From the NCBI GenBank assembly GCA_964638815.1, contig CAZXBB010000072.1, forward strand, positions 1 to 64,000: a stretch of DNA of 64,000 bases, read 5' to 3'. Source of the DNA: CAZXBB01 sp964638815 (GTDB lineage Bacteria; Planctomycetota; Phycisphaerae; Phycisphaerales; SM1A02). This document shows, in pieces, positions 32,201-38,660 of the stretch. Numbering within the stretch: position 1 is the stretch's first letter; each line of letters begins with the position of its first letter. The position numbers and the translations under genes were made by a program. The notes beneath the pieces were generated by a model that was given only the letters and a program-made list of their open reading frames with translations, searched no databases and was not told the DNA's origin.

Positions 32201-34257
32201 ATGTCGTCGGCCTCGGCGTACGCGAGCGCGAGCAGTCGCCCCTCCCGCGCGGGCGGCGCGAGATGCCGCGCCTCGGCGAGCGCCCGCTCGTACAGTTCGA
32301 CGGCTGGGGCGGAGCCCGAGATCACGAGATTGCCCGTATCGCGGTCGTGCTCGACGTCGGGGGCCCGGACGTCGTCGCCGGCGCCGCGGGCGAGGCGCGC
32401 GAAGATCGCCGCGGTGCGCTCGGTCAGCGCGTCGGGGTCGCCGACCTTGCCCATCGGCACGACCTGGAAGCGGAAGTCGCCCGGCGCGGGGCGGTCGAGC
32501 GTGCCCACGATCGCCTTGATGACGCCGAACTGCTCGGGCGCCGCCGTCACGAGCAGCACGTCGAGCTCGTCGATCGGCGTGATCTCCGGCGCGGGCACCT
32601 CGGCGCCGTCGGGCGTCGCGAGGAGCGGACCGGCGAGCGCGGCGAGCGATTTCGCCACCGTGCTCGGCGTCGCGTTCGCCAGCGCGAACTGTCGCGTCTC
32701 GCGATCGACCACGGTCGTCTCGCGGGCCATGCGCATCGCGTCGGAGAAGCGATCAATGGCCGCGGACGTTCCGACGAGCGTGAGCGTGCGCGACGCCTCG
32801 TCGAGCTCCGCCTGCAGCTCGTCGCGCGGATCCTTCGGATCGGCCTGGCGCTCGTAGATCGCGCGCGACCGCGCGAACAGGTCGGCGGGATCGCGCGCGG
32901 TGAGCCGCAGGAGGCGCACCTGGCGATCGACGCGGGCGGGGCGGTCGAGCGCCGGCACGAGCGCGCGGACCGACTCCACGTCGGGCGCGAGCCCCGCCGC
33001 GATGACGGACGCGCCGTCGGGGCCGGGCAGGAGCTTCGTCGTCGCCTTCTGCCGGTCGTTCAGCAGCGACGTCAGCGCGGTGACGATCGCCGCCGGCTCC
33101 GCGTGCCGGAGCGTGAGCACGACCACGTCGCGATCCGTGTCCGCCGCGGTGGCCGCGCCGCCGCCGTCGATCTCCTTGAGCACGACCGACGCCTCGGCGA
33201 CGTCCGTGTCGTCGCCGATCACCGTGATGCGGTTCGACCCGGTGTGCGGGATCACGACCGGGCGCTCCTCGCCCTTGTCCCGCGCGGCGAAGAGGCTCGA
33301 CACCTTCGCGACGGCGTCCGCCGCCGGAATCTGCACGAGGTCGAACGACCTGACGGTCCGGGCCGAGGAGATCGCCGGGACGTCGAGCAGCGCGATCGTC
33401 TCCGCGAGCTTGGTGATGCGGCGCTCCTGTCCCTTGGCGATGATCGAGTTCGTCCGCTCGTCGTGCGAGATGCTGAGACCATGCATCTCCTGCTCGCGGA
33501 TCTTCTGCGGCTTGTTCTTGTCGTCGAGCACGGTGCGCTCGACGGTCGTCGACATCAGCGCCTTGAGGGGCTCCATGAGCAGACTCGCCCGCGTGTGCTG
33601 GAGCTTGAAGATCTGGATCGCGCCCTCCGGGTCCTCGCGGTCGATCTCCTCGACGATCCTGATGAGACGCCGGACCTGCGCCGCGGTCTCCGTGATGACG
33701 AGCGCGTTCTGGTCCTGGAGCGCCGTCACCGAGCCGTAGGTGGCGACCATCTCGGCCAGCTTCTCGGCGAGCGGACCCGCCAGCGCGAGATCGAGGGCGC
33801 GCACCACCGTCACGATCTGGTCGCTCGTCACCTCGGCGGGGAGCGTGCCGACATAGGTCGGAATGTCCTCGCGTTTCATCTCCTCCAGCTTCTGAAGGTA
33901 GAGCATGTCGTCGCTGATGCGCAGCATGACGCCCTTCGATTGCAGGATGATGTTCAGCACTTTGAGCGCCTCGCGCGGCTCGTACGACTCCGGCGACAGG
34001 TAGTCGAGCGTTCCTTCCGGCGGCGTCGTCTCCCAGATCACCGGCAGGCCCACCTTCCGGGCGAAGAAATCGACGACCTGCTCGAAGCCCGCCCCCTTGA
34101 AGTTGAAGCGAACGCGCACCGCCTCCGCGGCCGCGTCGGCGGACTCGGCCTGCGCGAACGACGGGGTCGCGAGGGCCGGCAGGACGAGGAGCATCCAGGC
34201 TCCGACCAGGACGCGCCGAGTCAGTGGCGCGGCCGCTCGCGAACGGGGGCAATACAT
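20197..34257 (-). CDS. Giant secretin (GspD/PilQ-like) with about 51 tandem secretin-N modules
   Basis: Outer-membrane secretin of about 4,686 residues in a single uninterrupted frame. The ATG at 34257 has GGAGA at 7-nt spacing and gives a signal peptide (RRVLVGAWMLLVLPALATPS, cleavage near FAQA). Residues 47-136 are an N0/STN-like domain. Residues 137-4394 hold about 51 modules of roughly 84 residues, each of the form IRxFxL..A...VA..L..LF...V.AD.RTNSLIVSA...I..LI..LD, the secretin-N (N1-type) pattern. Residues 4395-4624 are one normal secretin barrel, with VLIQVMLAEV, QVLSNPSIMAANNEPASIQI, TVTVFDGQTIVIGGLI and the signature KVPFFGDIPLIGAFFR. Characterised secretins have only a few N modules. 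It sits downstream of the pseudopilin genes F-M and is co-translated with the final lipoprotein gene. Module count is by eye. Confidence 0.95.
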   Translation of the reverse strand: MYCPRSRAAAPLTRRVLVGAWMLLVLPALATPSFAQAESADAAAEAVRVRFNFKGAGFEQVVDFFARKVGLPVIWETTPPEGTLDYLSPESYEPREALKVLNIILQSKGVMLRISDDMLYLQKLEEMKREDIPTYVGTLPAEVTSDQIVTVVRALDLALAGPLAEKLAEMVATYGSVTALQDQNALVITETAAQVRRLIRIVEEIDREDPEGAIQIFKLQHTRASLLMEPLKALMSTTVERTVLDDKNKPQKIREQEMHGLSISHDERTNSIIAKGQERRITKLAETIALLDVPAISSARTVRSFDLVQIPAADAVAKVSSLFAARDKGEERPVVIPHTGSNRITVIGDDTDVAEASVVLKEIDGGGAATAADTDRDVVVLTLRHAEPAAIVTALTSLLNDRQKATTKLLPGPDGASVIAAGLAPDVESVRALVPALDRPARVDRQVRLLRLTARDPADLFARSRAIYERQADPKDPRDELQAELDEASRTLTLVGTSAAIDRFSDAMRMARETTVVDRETRQFALANATPSTVAKSLAALAGPLLATPDGAEVPAPEITPIDELDVLLVTAAPEQFGVIKAIVGTLDRPAPGDFRFQVVPMGKVGDPDALTERTAAIFARLARGAGDDVRAPDVEHDRDTGNLVISGSAPAVELYERALAEARHLAPPAREGRLLALAYAEADDIVGPLLALLKTTAPRDPARAVPEPEIEVVERTNSLYVIAEPAQHDAIARLVRDLDTLEPADLPPLRLIQLRAADAGEIAALLRRRYDARPNEQRREKPVSIDADAGTNTLIITAHADVYEEIRDFVSGINRADGGPERETMLFTLERARATDLATALDKLYPAPPVPQDRRGRALTHLQEPKEVLVSADAATNTLIIEAPAERRASFEALVEQLDRVELPPRAALRTYHIERGDPERIARTLTQLAKVGVLSETPPDGGQPVTVTVEVEPLSRTLIVAGDDLTFTTVERMLDDLEAVPVPRTLRVIEVDGTDPRTLADRAMRLYEEQTSDDPLARPVSVEVDNENSTLLVVAGDEAMFRFSTILTQLQGAIAPPPDVRLRTLVNAEAARVAATLTDMVDSATLLGTRVGPPPQFEVIERTNALLIAAQPDQHSIIEALIDGLDQPEQGEMPPVRILQLDAADARNLAGALAAHYDRRALEMRTAKPVSITADAKTNSLLVAAHPEMFPEILAVVEDLNDAERRKYDGREIRIFPLRTARAEDLAVTLDEMFPQPPAPADRWGRPQTELRPAREVLVRADPRTNSIIVEAPSHRMEGFEELVNRLDGVELAAGAGTATSLRLFRLEHARAESLAPMLREILLTRINAEIPGGATADVQALLNVTADRKSNTLILSAPDAVMPVAEELIRQLDDPTARVGEEIVRVRPLMYAEAEEVGRAIGAAMPAMRNDAGDPLEVKVIAAPASRALILVGLAADIDALEPVIEPLDGRPPSDATDARTFALEYADAVEIAPLVQGLVADQFANDPRIMIERIRRGRGQIEPVAKISVQPIARTNSLIVTGPQQTLALAAGIIERIDRPGDAEARVYDTFTPAQGAPATLAAATERIMAATTGEGRRAKIELIPDEAAGTILVVGPRDEVDRALALLEERDDATPTAPQMDFRLVDLRHSDAAAVAQAVGPMLADRGRWPASLQAAVRAGLAVGQPTVTAEASRNRLFVSAPRELMPVAMQLVDDMDVPRDGAGGAVDVRIFTLEQAKAGDVVAALEAAAAARAAARPGAPAPSIVAEPSSNSIVVTAATDEIDALAAIVARLDEGHAVDRAQVRTVFLRHARAETVAPIVEQLLAGEEVPAWLRINAFTRGRDLPDLGPDVRVAADRRLNAVIVSAPPSILSIAEEMVAQLDVDPGSDRVAPRSVRVVAVQNSDAAALAENLESLFEETELGEQPPAFRVDAASNSLLVRASEEQFRRIERLVREIDSATLTTSHDIRLVPIDPSRAKAADVAESLRRILDRSGGGGVEVMTLEELLNRRAPESGSAAPPAGSSSRRGDERQRASHLCGRPGQGPAALASGSAPRYATMLALAALGQVLPSDDEPAVTIAVDPATNSIVIVGSPRAVERVKALAEQMQSELPAAPGRVRYIALPLETDADMLVRMVDRTLQQLAPPGGARGDVRRRVGLVADTINNAVIVTATDNDFETIGDLLAALARPPAAERVVVKVYPLETLTADRAVARLQQILRGDGRQADRMRSLAVTLLDGDQEIDAVFNPQRISAAADAQTNALIVSAPGEAIGFLDRYIEMIDQSPVNVQTTLKMYPLEQARAIELRDTLRGLFRARFRSMRDRAGSVIEPEFAADERTNTLMVTAAPEQLAEVDVLLADLDRSLGDGLQPLRSIELAASLPSRAAEIIRDVVIGTDQARRASTVIVPDDNSGVLLVRAPDDVRAEIDAVLAEIDRDASRAFDVRTITLERADAAAVAGALQRFFDDRARIASSGRGRREQTRRVSIIGDPASRTLLVSASDEDFAQIEQLVARFDSPQATDVVEFRVFPLRHAKAEEIETTVSQLLDDLTWNQPFWWMGGQETGREGKVAIQADTRLNAIIATGDGEKFEMVGRLIDILDAPEPEGERRLVKLYRLQHASLSIVEGLITELFTDTTRGRRFWMPANPNELKIRRDERTRTLIVSGSAREHEEIAALIASVDEDAGDAQQVTVVPVEFADVTEVARSLTRFLEDRARAAGLTRPGATVVASASTGSLVVSASEDELSMVRDLLAKLDLPDVTGDRVTGIIALGEGDAEEIARIVREQFGRRGGGAGVVVTADLRTGSLIISAPRRQFAEARALVEQLDAPRASDETIIRSYALEGARAEEAVRILTSALRLDASGETEGITIKLDEETPAVEVKAKITADPRSNSLMVTATSASFPVIESLIRKLDDVPASSPIEYHIVPLEHALADEMVYTLRLVGRWEGDAPEPRFDFNRLENQLIIAATPDQFEQISAIVERMDQPSTRQRTTDFVPLQFAEAEKIAEALSVFYGPLAFEADTPGKLNVRIVADPATNSLVITADDQEWDDIRTLLGKLDSEDYDSSLQLRVIPLLYADAGSVADAINEAFQGRLERDRRADRGRGNADRDRSRDEEDRRDQPGPSVLVESEEWVRASAETQTNSVIVSASRQNIRKIEQIIAELDVADYAQLPAPRLIPVDRGDPEQLAESLNRLYAQEGSDRGRRALRIVGDKGSNTLIVRAEDEDFRQITTLADALQQEAASGGLAVHVLRLQTAPARRVQEAIIAAYAAKAEQANQPLSIEVDAAGNSLIIACTLGLFQDIRETVDQLDALAPAAGQGIFIIELENIAPQEAQRVIETMGLHRPADDSVSKLVTEPIRISILEGRNAVIVIANPGDRDTIVGLLKALDAEPKLGDADVRVVHLKNAAAPALARILAEVLSPSAQQVETPIARALQEQVRRLAVQRDGIDDEVIALDLTKPIRVVADPGMNALIISSTPANARAVADLAAMFDALPITDAVAVQIFPLDNIPAAQFVRIVNDLFQQGKALANVAGTNLRGVPGGVVGRALLEEIAITVDERTNTVIVAGKEDSVAFVEVLTQRLDSEIAGGWVEPRIVQLKYADASDLAATLQAILVEGVNELPGSDPLQRQVGRLRMARRDDNGGRVLESDVFQPMTRLLVRPEPQLNAVILVGTPENLEVVTELIAMLDIEAASPDATVRIYPVENASAARLGTLITSLFDQQVQSKAIRPEDRVIVQADDRTNALVVTTSPRSFAVLESLLRTLDVEVAPDLREIRRIPLEFASAARLAPLIQQLMDARLERLRQVQPETAELERASLVSDPRTNSLVVAAGNESFEVIRRLAAELDGSGLTDLSLVRVLPLENGNAERIAETIDAVMDRRYADLPQELRTAQKPLVTTDPRSNSLLVAANPEDMTAIEDLVARLEAAPSNPAVGLHVVALPPTVRAESVAPRLDRLMTERQQSLGDARDASDNITIEPDPVGNTLVVAASDENAEAVRALVDMLVEAESNAVRGRAFELIPIVTSRAQDVADLLDELYVREVNRTRGENTVQVTADERVNALVVNAPWADIEVIEDLVKQLDGAKPASVVEIKYIALESANALETVSLIQNVLSGRGIGAAAGSRRSTVLKYLREIAREAGEDVPDMVSDAEMEVSAAIRESIVLTPDLRTNTIIVSAPRQSMDMIERMIRDLDASSTGAKSIRIFKLVNADATAMAEILTDLFNLRQGSNLLVLKPRESETRVGAGPGPDGATTVAGIDGADLTAVPDERQQLSITVDSRTNSLLVSGTPTYLDLVASVVEELDALEANERETYVYRLRNADALEVARVLTDFVQQEQQKLVGTLSPDQLGSAARVLEREVTIQGDQKSNAVLVSASPRYMSSVKQMIEQLDVDPPQVLIQVMLAEVTLDSGDEWGIDMEFRASDGNGMLTAGFGLASAFVTGMGVPSLAIATSDFDLLIRAMQEQGRLQVLSNPSIMAANNEPASIQIGETIRVAEATSFTESGQSNTSLIEEELGVILNVTPSINPDGFVRMSVQPTISLLSDRVTQINEDLSSPVIIVRTAETTVTVFDGQTIVIGGLIQDRFEKRERKVPFFGDIPLIGAFFRQESETASTTELLIVLTPHVIESPTHLGRVDAVTAEELRRLSLSPELIEEIRRGKLDVSGGLYDAKGNRIDAGWTRPAEGDEE
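21076..33849 (-). repeat. Array of about 51 degenerate ~250-bp modules inside the secretin gene
   Basis: This part of the secretin gene encodes residues 137-4394. Each unit ends in a variant of TNSLIV, GNTLVV or LNAVIV followed 25-30 residues later by LD. DNA identity between units is low, so the array is old. Some units carry inserts: a charged Arg/Asp-rich insert near 24890-25020, and a Gly/Ser-rich linker near 28130-28280. A three-unit block (about 31540-32180) resembles another block five units further on (about 30370-31010) in the same order, which indicates growth by block duplication. Confidence 0.85.
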
Positions 34258-34282
34258 CTTGTGGTCTCCGTGGGACACTCGT

Positions 34283-35269
34283 TCACTCGTCCCGCGCGGG
34301 CGGGCTGTCGGCTCTGGATCTCTGTTCGAGCGTGCGGCCGATCCGCACGCGGAAGCGCTCGTCACCCTCGCTGAACTCGGCCCACTCGCCGGCGGCGGCG
34401 ACGAGCTCGACGGACTCGAACCGGCTGCCGACCGTCAGCACGCGCGCCGCGCCGTTCGTGGTGCGGCGCAGCCAGACCTCGGCGCCGCCCGGACCGTCGG
34501 CGACGCCGGTGACCGCCCACTCGTGCCACGGGAAGGTCTCTTCATCCGGCGGCGGCGTCTGCGGGGAGGGCTCGGCGGGCGGCGCCGCGGCGACGACCGG
34601 CGGCGGCACGCGGAAGTGATTCGTCTCGACAAGGTCGCGATAGCGGGCGAGCCGCGTCTCGTCGTAGGCCGCCGCATCGACCGTCTCCGGCTCACGTCCG
34701 GGCAGGAACAGCGTCGTGAGACGCACCGTCACGTCGAAGCGGTCGCCGTTGTCCCGCGGGTCGATCTTGACGTGGTCGATGTGCTTGAGCCAGGGCTCCG
34801 CGTCGATGCGGTCCACGAGCTGCACGACGTCGTCGAGGTCGCCCTCGCCGGTCACCCACGCCTGGAGCTCGACGAAATCGATCTCGTCGCGCATCGCCTT
34901 CCAGCTCGCGCTCCGCGGGAAGGCGGTTCGCGCCGGCGACTTCCGCGTCGTCGCGTTCCCCGTGCCGACCGTCGCCTTGGCGAGACCCACGGCCTCGGCG
35001 ATGCGATTGAGTCGCGTGCGCAGCCGGTGATCGACGGTCTCGACGTCCGCCCCGAGCGTGCGATCGACGTACGCGCGGAGCTCGCCATCGACGCGCGGCG
35101 CGTCGTCGAGCTGGCGGCGGTAGTCCTCGACCCGCGCGGCCGTCGCCTCGAGCTCGCCGGTCAGCTCCGCCCGCGGCCCCGCGTAGAGAACCCGCACGGT
35201 GGACCACAACAGGTACAGGATGAGCACCGCGGCCCCGGCGAGCACGAGCGGGCGGGTCGTTCGCGTCAC
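34283..35269 (-). CDS. GspM/PilO-like protein with C-terminal PilP/GspC-like domain
   Basis: A 328-residue inner-membrane protein with a GTG start overlapping the upstream gene by 4 bp. One transmembrane helix (residues 7-25) precedes a coiled coil and a ferredoxin-like domain of GspM/PilO type (ELQAWVTGEGDLDDVVQLVD, FDVTVRLTTLFLPG). A proline-rich linker follows (VVAAAPPAEPSPQTPPPDEE). The last 75 residues form a beta domain (AEVWLRRTTNGAARVLTVGS, FRVRIGRTLEQR) resembling the PilP/GspC homology region that contacts secretin N0. It therefore seems to merge the M/O and C/P roles, which would explain the absence of a separate gspC. It directly precedes the giant secretin. Confidence 0.7.
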   Translation of the reverse strand: MTRTTRPLVLAGAAVLILYLLWSTVRVLYAGPRAELTGELEATAARVEDYRRQLDDAPRVDGELRAYVDRTLGADVETVDHRLRTRLNRIAEAVGLAKATVGTGNATTRKSPARTAFPRSASWKAMRDEIDFVELQAWVTGEGDLDDVVQLVDRIDAEPWLKHIDHVKIDPRDNGDRFDVTVRLTTLFLPGREPETVDAAAYDETRLARYRDLVETNHFRVPPPVVAAAPPAEPSPQTPPPDEETFPWHEWAVTGVADGPGGAEVWLRRTTNGAARVLTVGSRFESVELVAAAGEWAEFSEGDERFRVRIGRTLEQRSRADSPPARDE

Positions 35270-36810
35270 GGCGCGCCCTCCTGCTCCGCGGTCGCGATCG
35301 TGTCGTCCACGCGCGTCGTCTCGTCGGACGGCGGCGCGGGGCGATCGGTCATCAGGCGATACGTGAACCCGTACGGCAGCCGCTTGCCGCCGCGTGCGTC
35401 CGCGCCCGCGGACTTCGTCGTGTACCACTCCGTCTCGACAAGCGCCGCGCGGAACGCGTCGGCCGTCGCGCGATCGCGGGCCTCGCCGTCCACCACGATC
35501 GCGAGCGACGCGGGCGACGACCACGCCTTCGTCTTGCCGGCATAGCGGACGCCGCGGAAGTCGAGCGTGCCGACCCAGGAGTCGAGCACGACCTCCGAAG
35601 GCGGCGGCGCGATGCGGTGCAGACTGTGCACGTGGTCGAGCCAGCGCACGTCCGCCGACGTCCACCGATTGAGGTGTGCGAGAAGGAACGTGTCTCGCTG
35701 GTATCGCTGCGCCAGCGGGCGCAGCTCGCGTGAACGTTCGCTCGCGACGCTCAACCGGCTCTCGAGGTTCGTGACGGTGCGCCGCCCCGTCGTCCAGATG
35801 CCGAGCACGATCACCACGAGCAGCCCCGCGACCATCAGCCCGTACTTCCGCGCCTGCGCGACGCGATCCACGGGCCGGCGCGGATGCGCGAAATCGATCG
35901 TGTCGCCGCCGAGCGCCGGCTCGAGCAGGATGCCGGCGAGCGGCCACACGCCGTCGAGACGCTCGCCGCCCGGTTCCACGAGCGGGTGATGCTCGACGAT
36001 CGTCGTCGCGACCGCGAGGATCTCCCCGATGGGTCCCGCCGCCCGCTCGGTGACGTCGCGATCGCCCATCAGGACGACACGCTCGACGTCCCGCGAGTCG
36101 TCGGCGATGCGATAGCTCATCCAGGTGCGCCGCGTCTCCGTGATCACGGACTCGGCGATCACCGCGGGGACGTCTGCGGCGTCCGCGTCGGGCTCCGCGA
36201 GCGGCGCCGCCCGCGAGAAGAGGATCGCGCCGCCCGCGAGCACGCAGAACTCGACGCTGTCGCCGGTGATGTCGATCGCGAGCACGGGTCCGAGCTCGTC
36301 GTCGCCGAGGCTGTTCCGCAACGCGGTGGAGCCTGAAAGACGGAGCCCGATGCGCTCGATCTCGCGACCGGCCGCGGCCATCGTCGCGCGCGCGCGGGCG
36401 AGCACCGGCTCCGGCACGGCGACCGCGGTGACCTCGGTGCTCGACGCGTCCTGCACGACCGGCACGTAGTCGATGACCGCCCGGTCGGCGTCGAACGGCA
36501 GCTCGCGCTGGAGCGCGAGACGCGTCATCCCCGGAAGCTCATCCGGATCGACCGACGGAAGCGACAGCCGCTTGAGTCCGACGTGCTCCCGCGCGAGCGC
36601 CAGCGTCACCCGCCCGCGCGGAAAACCGGCGGCGTCGAGCTCGCCGCGGATCCACGCGCCGACCGCTTCCGGGTTCGCGACGTCCAGGCCCTGCGGCATC
36701 GCGCGGACGATCGCCCGATGGACGCGCAGCCGCTCCCGATCGCGCGTCGCGTGCAGCGCCCTCAGGTGACGCGGTCCGATCTCGATGGCGATCGCGTTGC
36801 GCGGGGTCAT
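35266..36810 (-). CDS. GspL-type protein: PilM-like actin fold fused to PilN-like domain
   Basis: A 514-residue protein. Residues 1-310 are a PilM/GspL actin-like domain (NAIAIEIGPRHLRALHATRD at the start, then PGMTRLALQRELPFDADRAV). A transmembrane helix at about 338-355 (YGLMVAGLLVVIVLGIW) leads to a coiled coil and a periplasmic ferredoxin-like domain as in PilN. GspL of type II systems has the same cytoplasm-to-periplasm layout, so this is best read as GspL. The ATG at 36810 places the actin fold at the N terminus; an earlier start at 36885 adds only low-complexity sequence. It overlaps the next gene by 4 bp. Confidence 0.8.
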   Translation of the reverse strand: MTPRNAIAIEIGPRHLRALHATRDRERLRVHRAIVRAMPQGLDVANPEAVGAWIRGELDAAGFPRGRVTLALAREHVGLKRLSLPSVDPDELPGMTRLALQRELPFDADRAVIDYVPVVQDASSTEVTAVAVPEPVLARARATMAAAGREIERIGLRLSGSTALRNSLGDDELGPVLAIDITGDSVEFCVLAGGAILFSRAAPLAEPDADAADVPAVIAESVITETRRTWMSYRIADDSRDVERVVLMGDRDVTERAAGPIGEILAVATTIVEHHPLVEPGGERLDGVWPLAGILLEPALGGDTIDFAHPRRPVDRVAQARKYGLMVAGLLVVIVLGIWTTGRRTVTNLESRLSVASERSRELRPLAQRYQRDTFLLAHLNRWTSADVRWLDHVHSLHRIAPPPSEVVLDSWVGTLDFRGVRYAGKTKAWSSPASLAIVVDGEARDRATADAFRAALVETEWYTTKSAGADARGGKRLPYGFTYRLMTDRPAPPSDETTRVDDTIATAEQEGAP

Positions 36811-36866
36811 GGATCCAACCTGTTTCTCCCCGCTCCCGCCTCCGGCGAGAGCCGAACTCGACGCCG

Positions 36867-38660
36867 CTACCGCCCGGTGCGCCACCGGCCGATGCGACGC
36901 TGCCGGGCGGTCTCCGCCGCGCCGGTGCCGGAGTCGATCGGGGGTCGCCCCGACGCGCCCGATTCCGGCCCGGCGCCCGACGCCGGCACGTCGCCCGACA
37001 CCGGCACCTGCGCCCGGCCGGTGCCGGGAGCGGGACCCGCCGGGCGCGAAGCACGTCTGTCCATCATTTCATCGTCGTAGAGGTCCTCCGAGAGCCTGTT
37101 TTCGTCGGGTGACCGGCCCTGGTCGCGCGTGCCACCGAACGCGTCCTCGAGGTCCTCGTCGTCGTCGCGGACGGAGCCGGCGGAGGCGACGGAACCGTCG
37201 AGGGGTTCCTCGGCGCTCGTCCCGTCCGCGACGTCCCTGCGCGCAGCGACTTCCTCGTCGACGGCGGCTTCCGGATCTTCGGGGTCGAACGAGGCCGCGC
37301 TCGCGAGTATTGCCGCCGTCCGCAGATGCGAAATCTCGCGAAGATAGGCAATCCGGGGCTTCGGATCGCAGAGATCGATCACCGCCTCGACGACCATCGG
37401 CGATGTCGCGCCGGGCCCCGATTCCTCCTCGCGACCGGCGACGACTTCCGACGCGGCGATCCGCACGCGGTAGGTCCAGCTTCGCGTGGTGATGCGGCCG
37501 GCGAGTCCGTCGTAGGCCTCGGCGGGGACGATCTCGCGCAGCAGCGGCCACACGATCGTCGCCCTATCCTCCGACGAGAGACCGTCGCGGGTGCGCACGA
37601 TCTGCGCGGCCTCCTCCTCTCCGATCCCCGGAAGCGTGAGGAGCGTCTCGACCGGAGCCGTGTTGATGTCCAGCCGGCCGTAGTGGTAGTCGCCCGCCTC
37701 GGCGGTGAGCGTGTCGGCGTATTGCGGCCATTCCTGCGCATCGACCCCGAAGAAGCGGAGCACCTGGAAGATCGACGCTTCGGTCCGGAAGCTCGTGCCC
37801 CCGTCCATGATCTGTCGCAACGCCGCCCCGGCGCCGGGCCCGAAGCGACGGTCGACACGCGCGCCAAGCTCCTCGGACCAGGGCGTGTTCAGGTTGATGC
37901 GCTTGACGCCGCTGCCCTGGATCGCGGGCTCGACGCCGTAGACGGTGACGACGTCGGCGAGGCCCCGCGGCGCCGCTCCGGCGAGACGATGGGCGACACG
38001 CTCGCCGAGGTCGCGCTCGTCGCCCGCCGCCGCGATCTCCGCGACCGGCCCGTACACGGTTTCAATATCCAGACCCGGCACACCGAGCAGCTCGGCTACC
38101 GACTGGAACGTGCCGCCGAGCGCGGCGTCGCGATGCGTGATGATCGCACGCGCGTCGGCTTCCTCGACGAGCCCCGTCGCGACCAGCGCCGCCGCGTCCG
38201 CGTGGTTGAGGTCGAGCCGCGCCGCCTGCGGCGCGAGGAGCTCGTCGTCCGGCGTCACCGGGAGCAGCCGGACCATGCCGACCACGCCGTCCCGCTCGTA
38301 GATGACGAACTCCGCGTCCAGCTCGGGCAGCGCACCGCCGAGGATGCGATCGCGCTGTTCGTCGAGCCGACTGGCCACGGCCTGCACGCCGGACCAGGCG
38401 AGCAGACGCATCTGCGTGCGATCGCGGTTGAAGGCGCTGCCCGCGAGGTTCGCGTCGATGATGAAGAGGAGACTGGTCGCGACGAGCAGGGCGCTCGCGG
38501 TGATCACGAGCACCGCGACGAGCACGAAGGAGCGTCGGCGGACCGGTCCGGTCGTGCGGGTGTCGCTCATGCCCGGGTCGCTCATGCCAGGGTCGTTCAT
38601 GCCCGGGTCGCTCATGCCAGGGTCGTTCATGCCAGGGTCGTTCATGCGCGCGTCGCTCAT
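36867..38660 (-). CDS. GspK-like pseudopilin with acidic C-terminal tail
   Basis: A 597-residue GspK-type minor pseudopilin. The hydrophobic helix RSFVLVAVLVITASALLVAT lies near residues 44-63, and the helix-hairpin-helix regions typical of GspK are visible twice: RLDLNHADAAALVATGLVEE and RLDINTAPVETLLTLPGIGE. GspK caps the pseudopilus tip with GspI and GspJ. The first 35 residues are a Met-Asn/Ser-Asp-Pro-Gly repeat, encoded by 15-bp tandem DNA, that pushes the helix away from the start. From about residue 425 the protein is acidic and low-complexity. It overlaps GspJ by 4 bp. Confidence 0.85.
   Translation of the reverse strand: MSDARMNDPGMNDPGMSDPGMNDPGMSDPGMSDTRTTGPVRRRSFVLVAVLVITASALLVATSLLFIIDANLAGSAFNRDRTQMRLLAWSGVQAVASRLDEQRDRILGGALPELDAEFVIYERDGVVGMVRLLPVTPDDELLAPQAARLDLNHADAAALVATGLVEEADARAIITHRDAALGGTFQSVAELLGVPGLDIETVYGPVAEIAAAGDERDLGERVAHRLAGAAPRGLADVVTVYGVEPAIQGSGVKRINLNTPWSEELGARVDRRFGPGAGAALRQIMDGGTSFRTEASIFQVLRFFGVDAQEWPQYADTLTAEAGDYHYGRLDINTAPVETLLTLPGIGEEEAAQIVRTRDGLSSEDRATIVWPLLREIVPAEAYDGLAGRITTRSWTYRVRIAASEVVAGREEESGPGATSPMVVEAVIDLCDPKPRIAYLREISHLRTAAILASAASFDPEDPEAAVDEEVAARRDVADGTSAEEPLDGSVASAGSVRDDDEDLEDAFGGTRDQGRSPDENRLSEDLYDDEMMDRRASRPAGPAPGTGRAQVPVSGDVPASGAGPESGASGRPPIDSGTGAAETARQRRIGRWRTGR
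38562..38660 (-). repeat. 15-bp tandem repeat with in-frame ATG in each unit, at the start of gspK
   Basis: About 6.6 copies of a 15-bp unit, read on the minus strand as ATGARCGACCCKGGC, form the 5' end of the GspK gene. Each unit encodes Met-(Asn or Ser)-Asp-Pro-Gly and so contributes an in-frame ATG. Copies differ at only a few positions, suggesting recent expansion or contraction. Copy number would change the length of the prepilin leader without shifting frame. Confidence 0.85.

Noticed and set aside
20371..34374. A 14-kb open frame on the plus strand, antisense to the giant secretin
   Set aside because: Its product is Arg/Asp/His-rich low-complexity sequence with no domain. It is open only because high-GC codon use on the minus strand rarely makes stops in that antisense frame.
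38562..38660. Tandem 15-bp repeats considered as a CRISPR-like array
   Set aside because: There are no spacers, the unit is a multiple of three, and it codes in frame within GspK.
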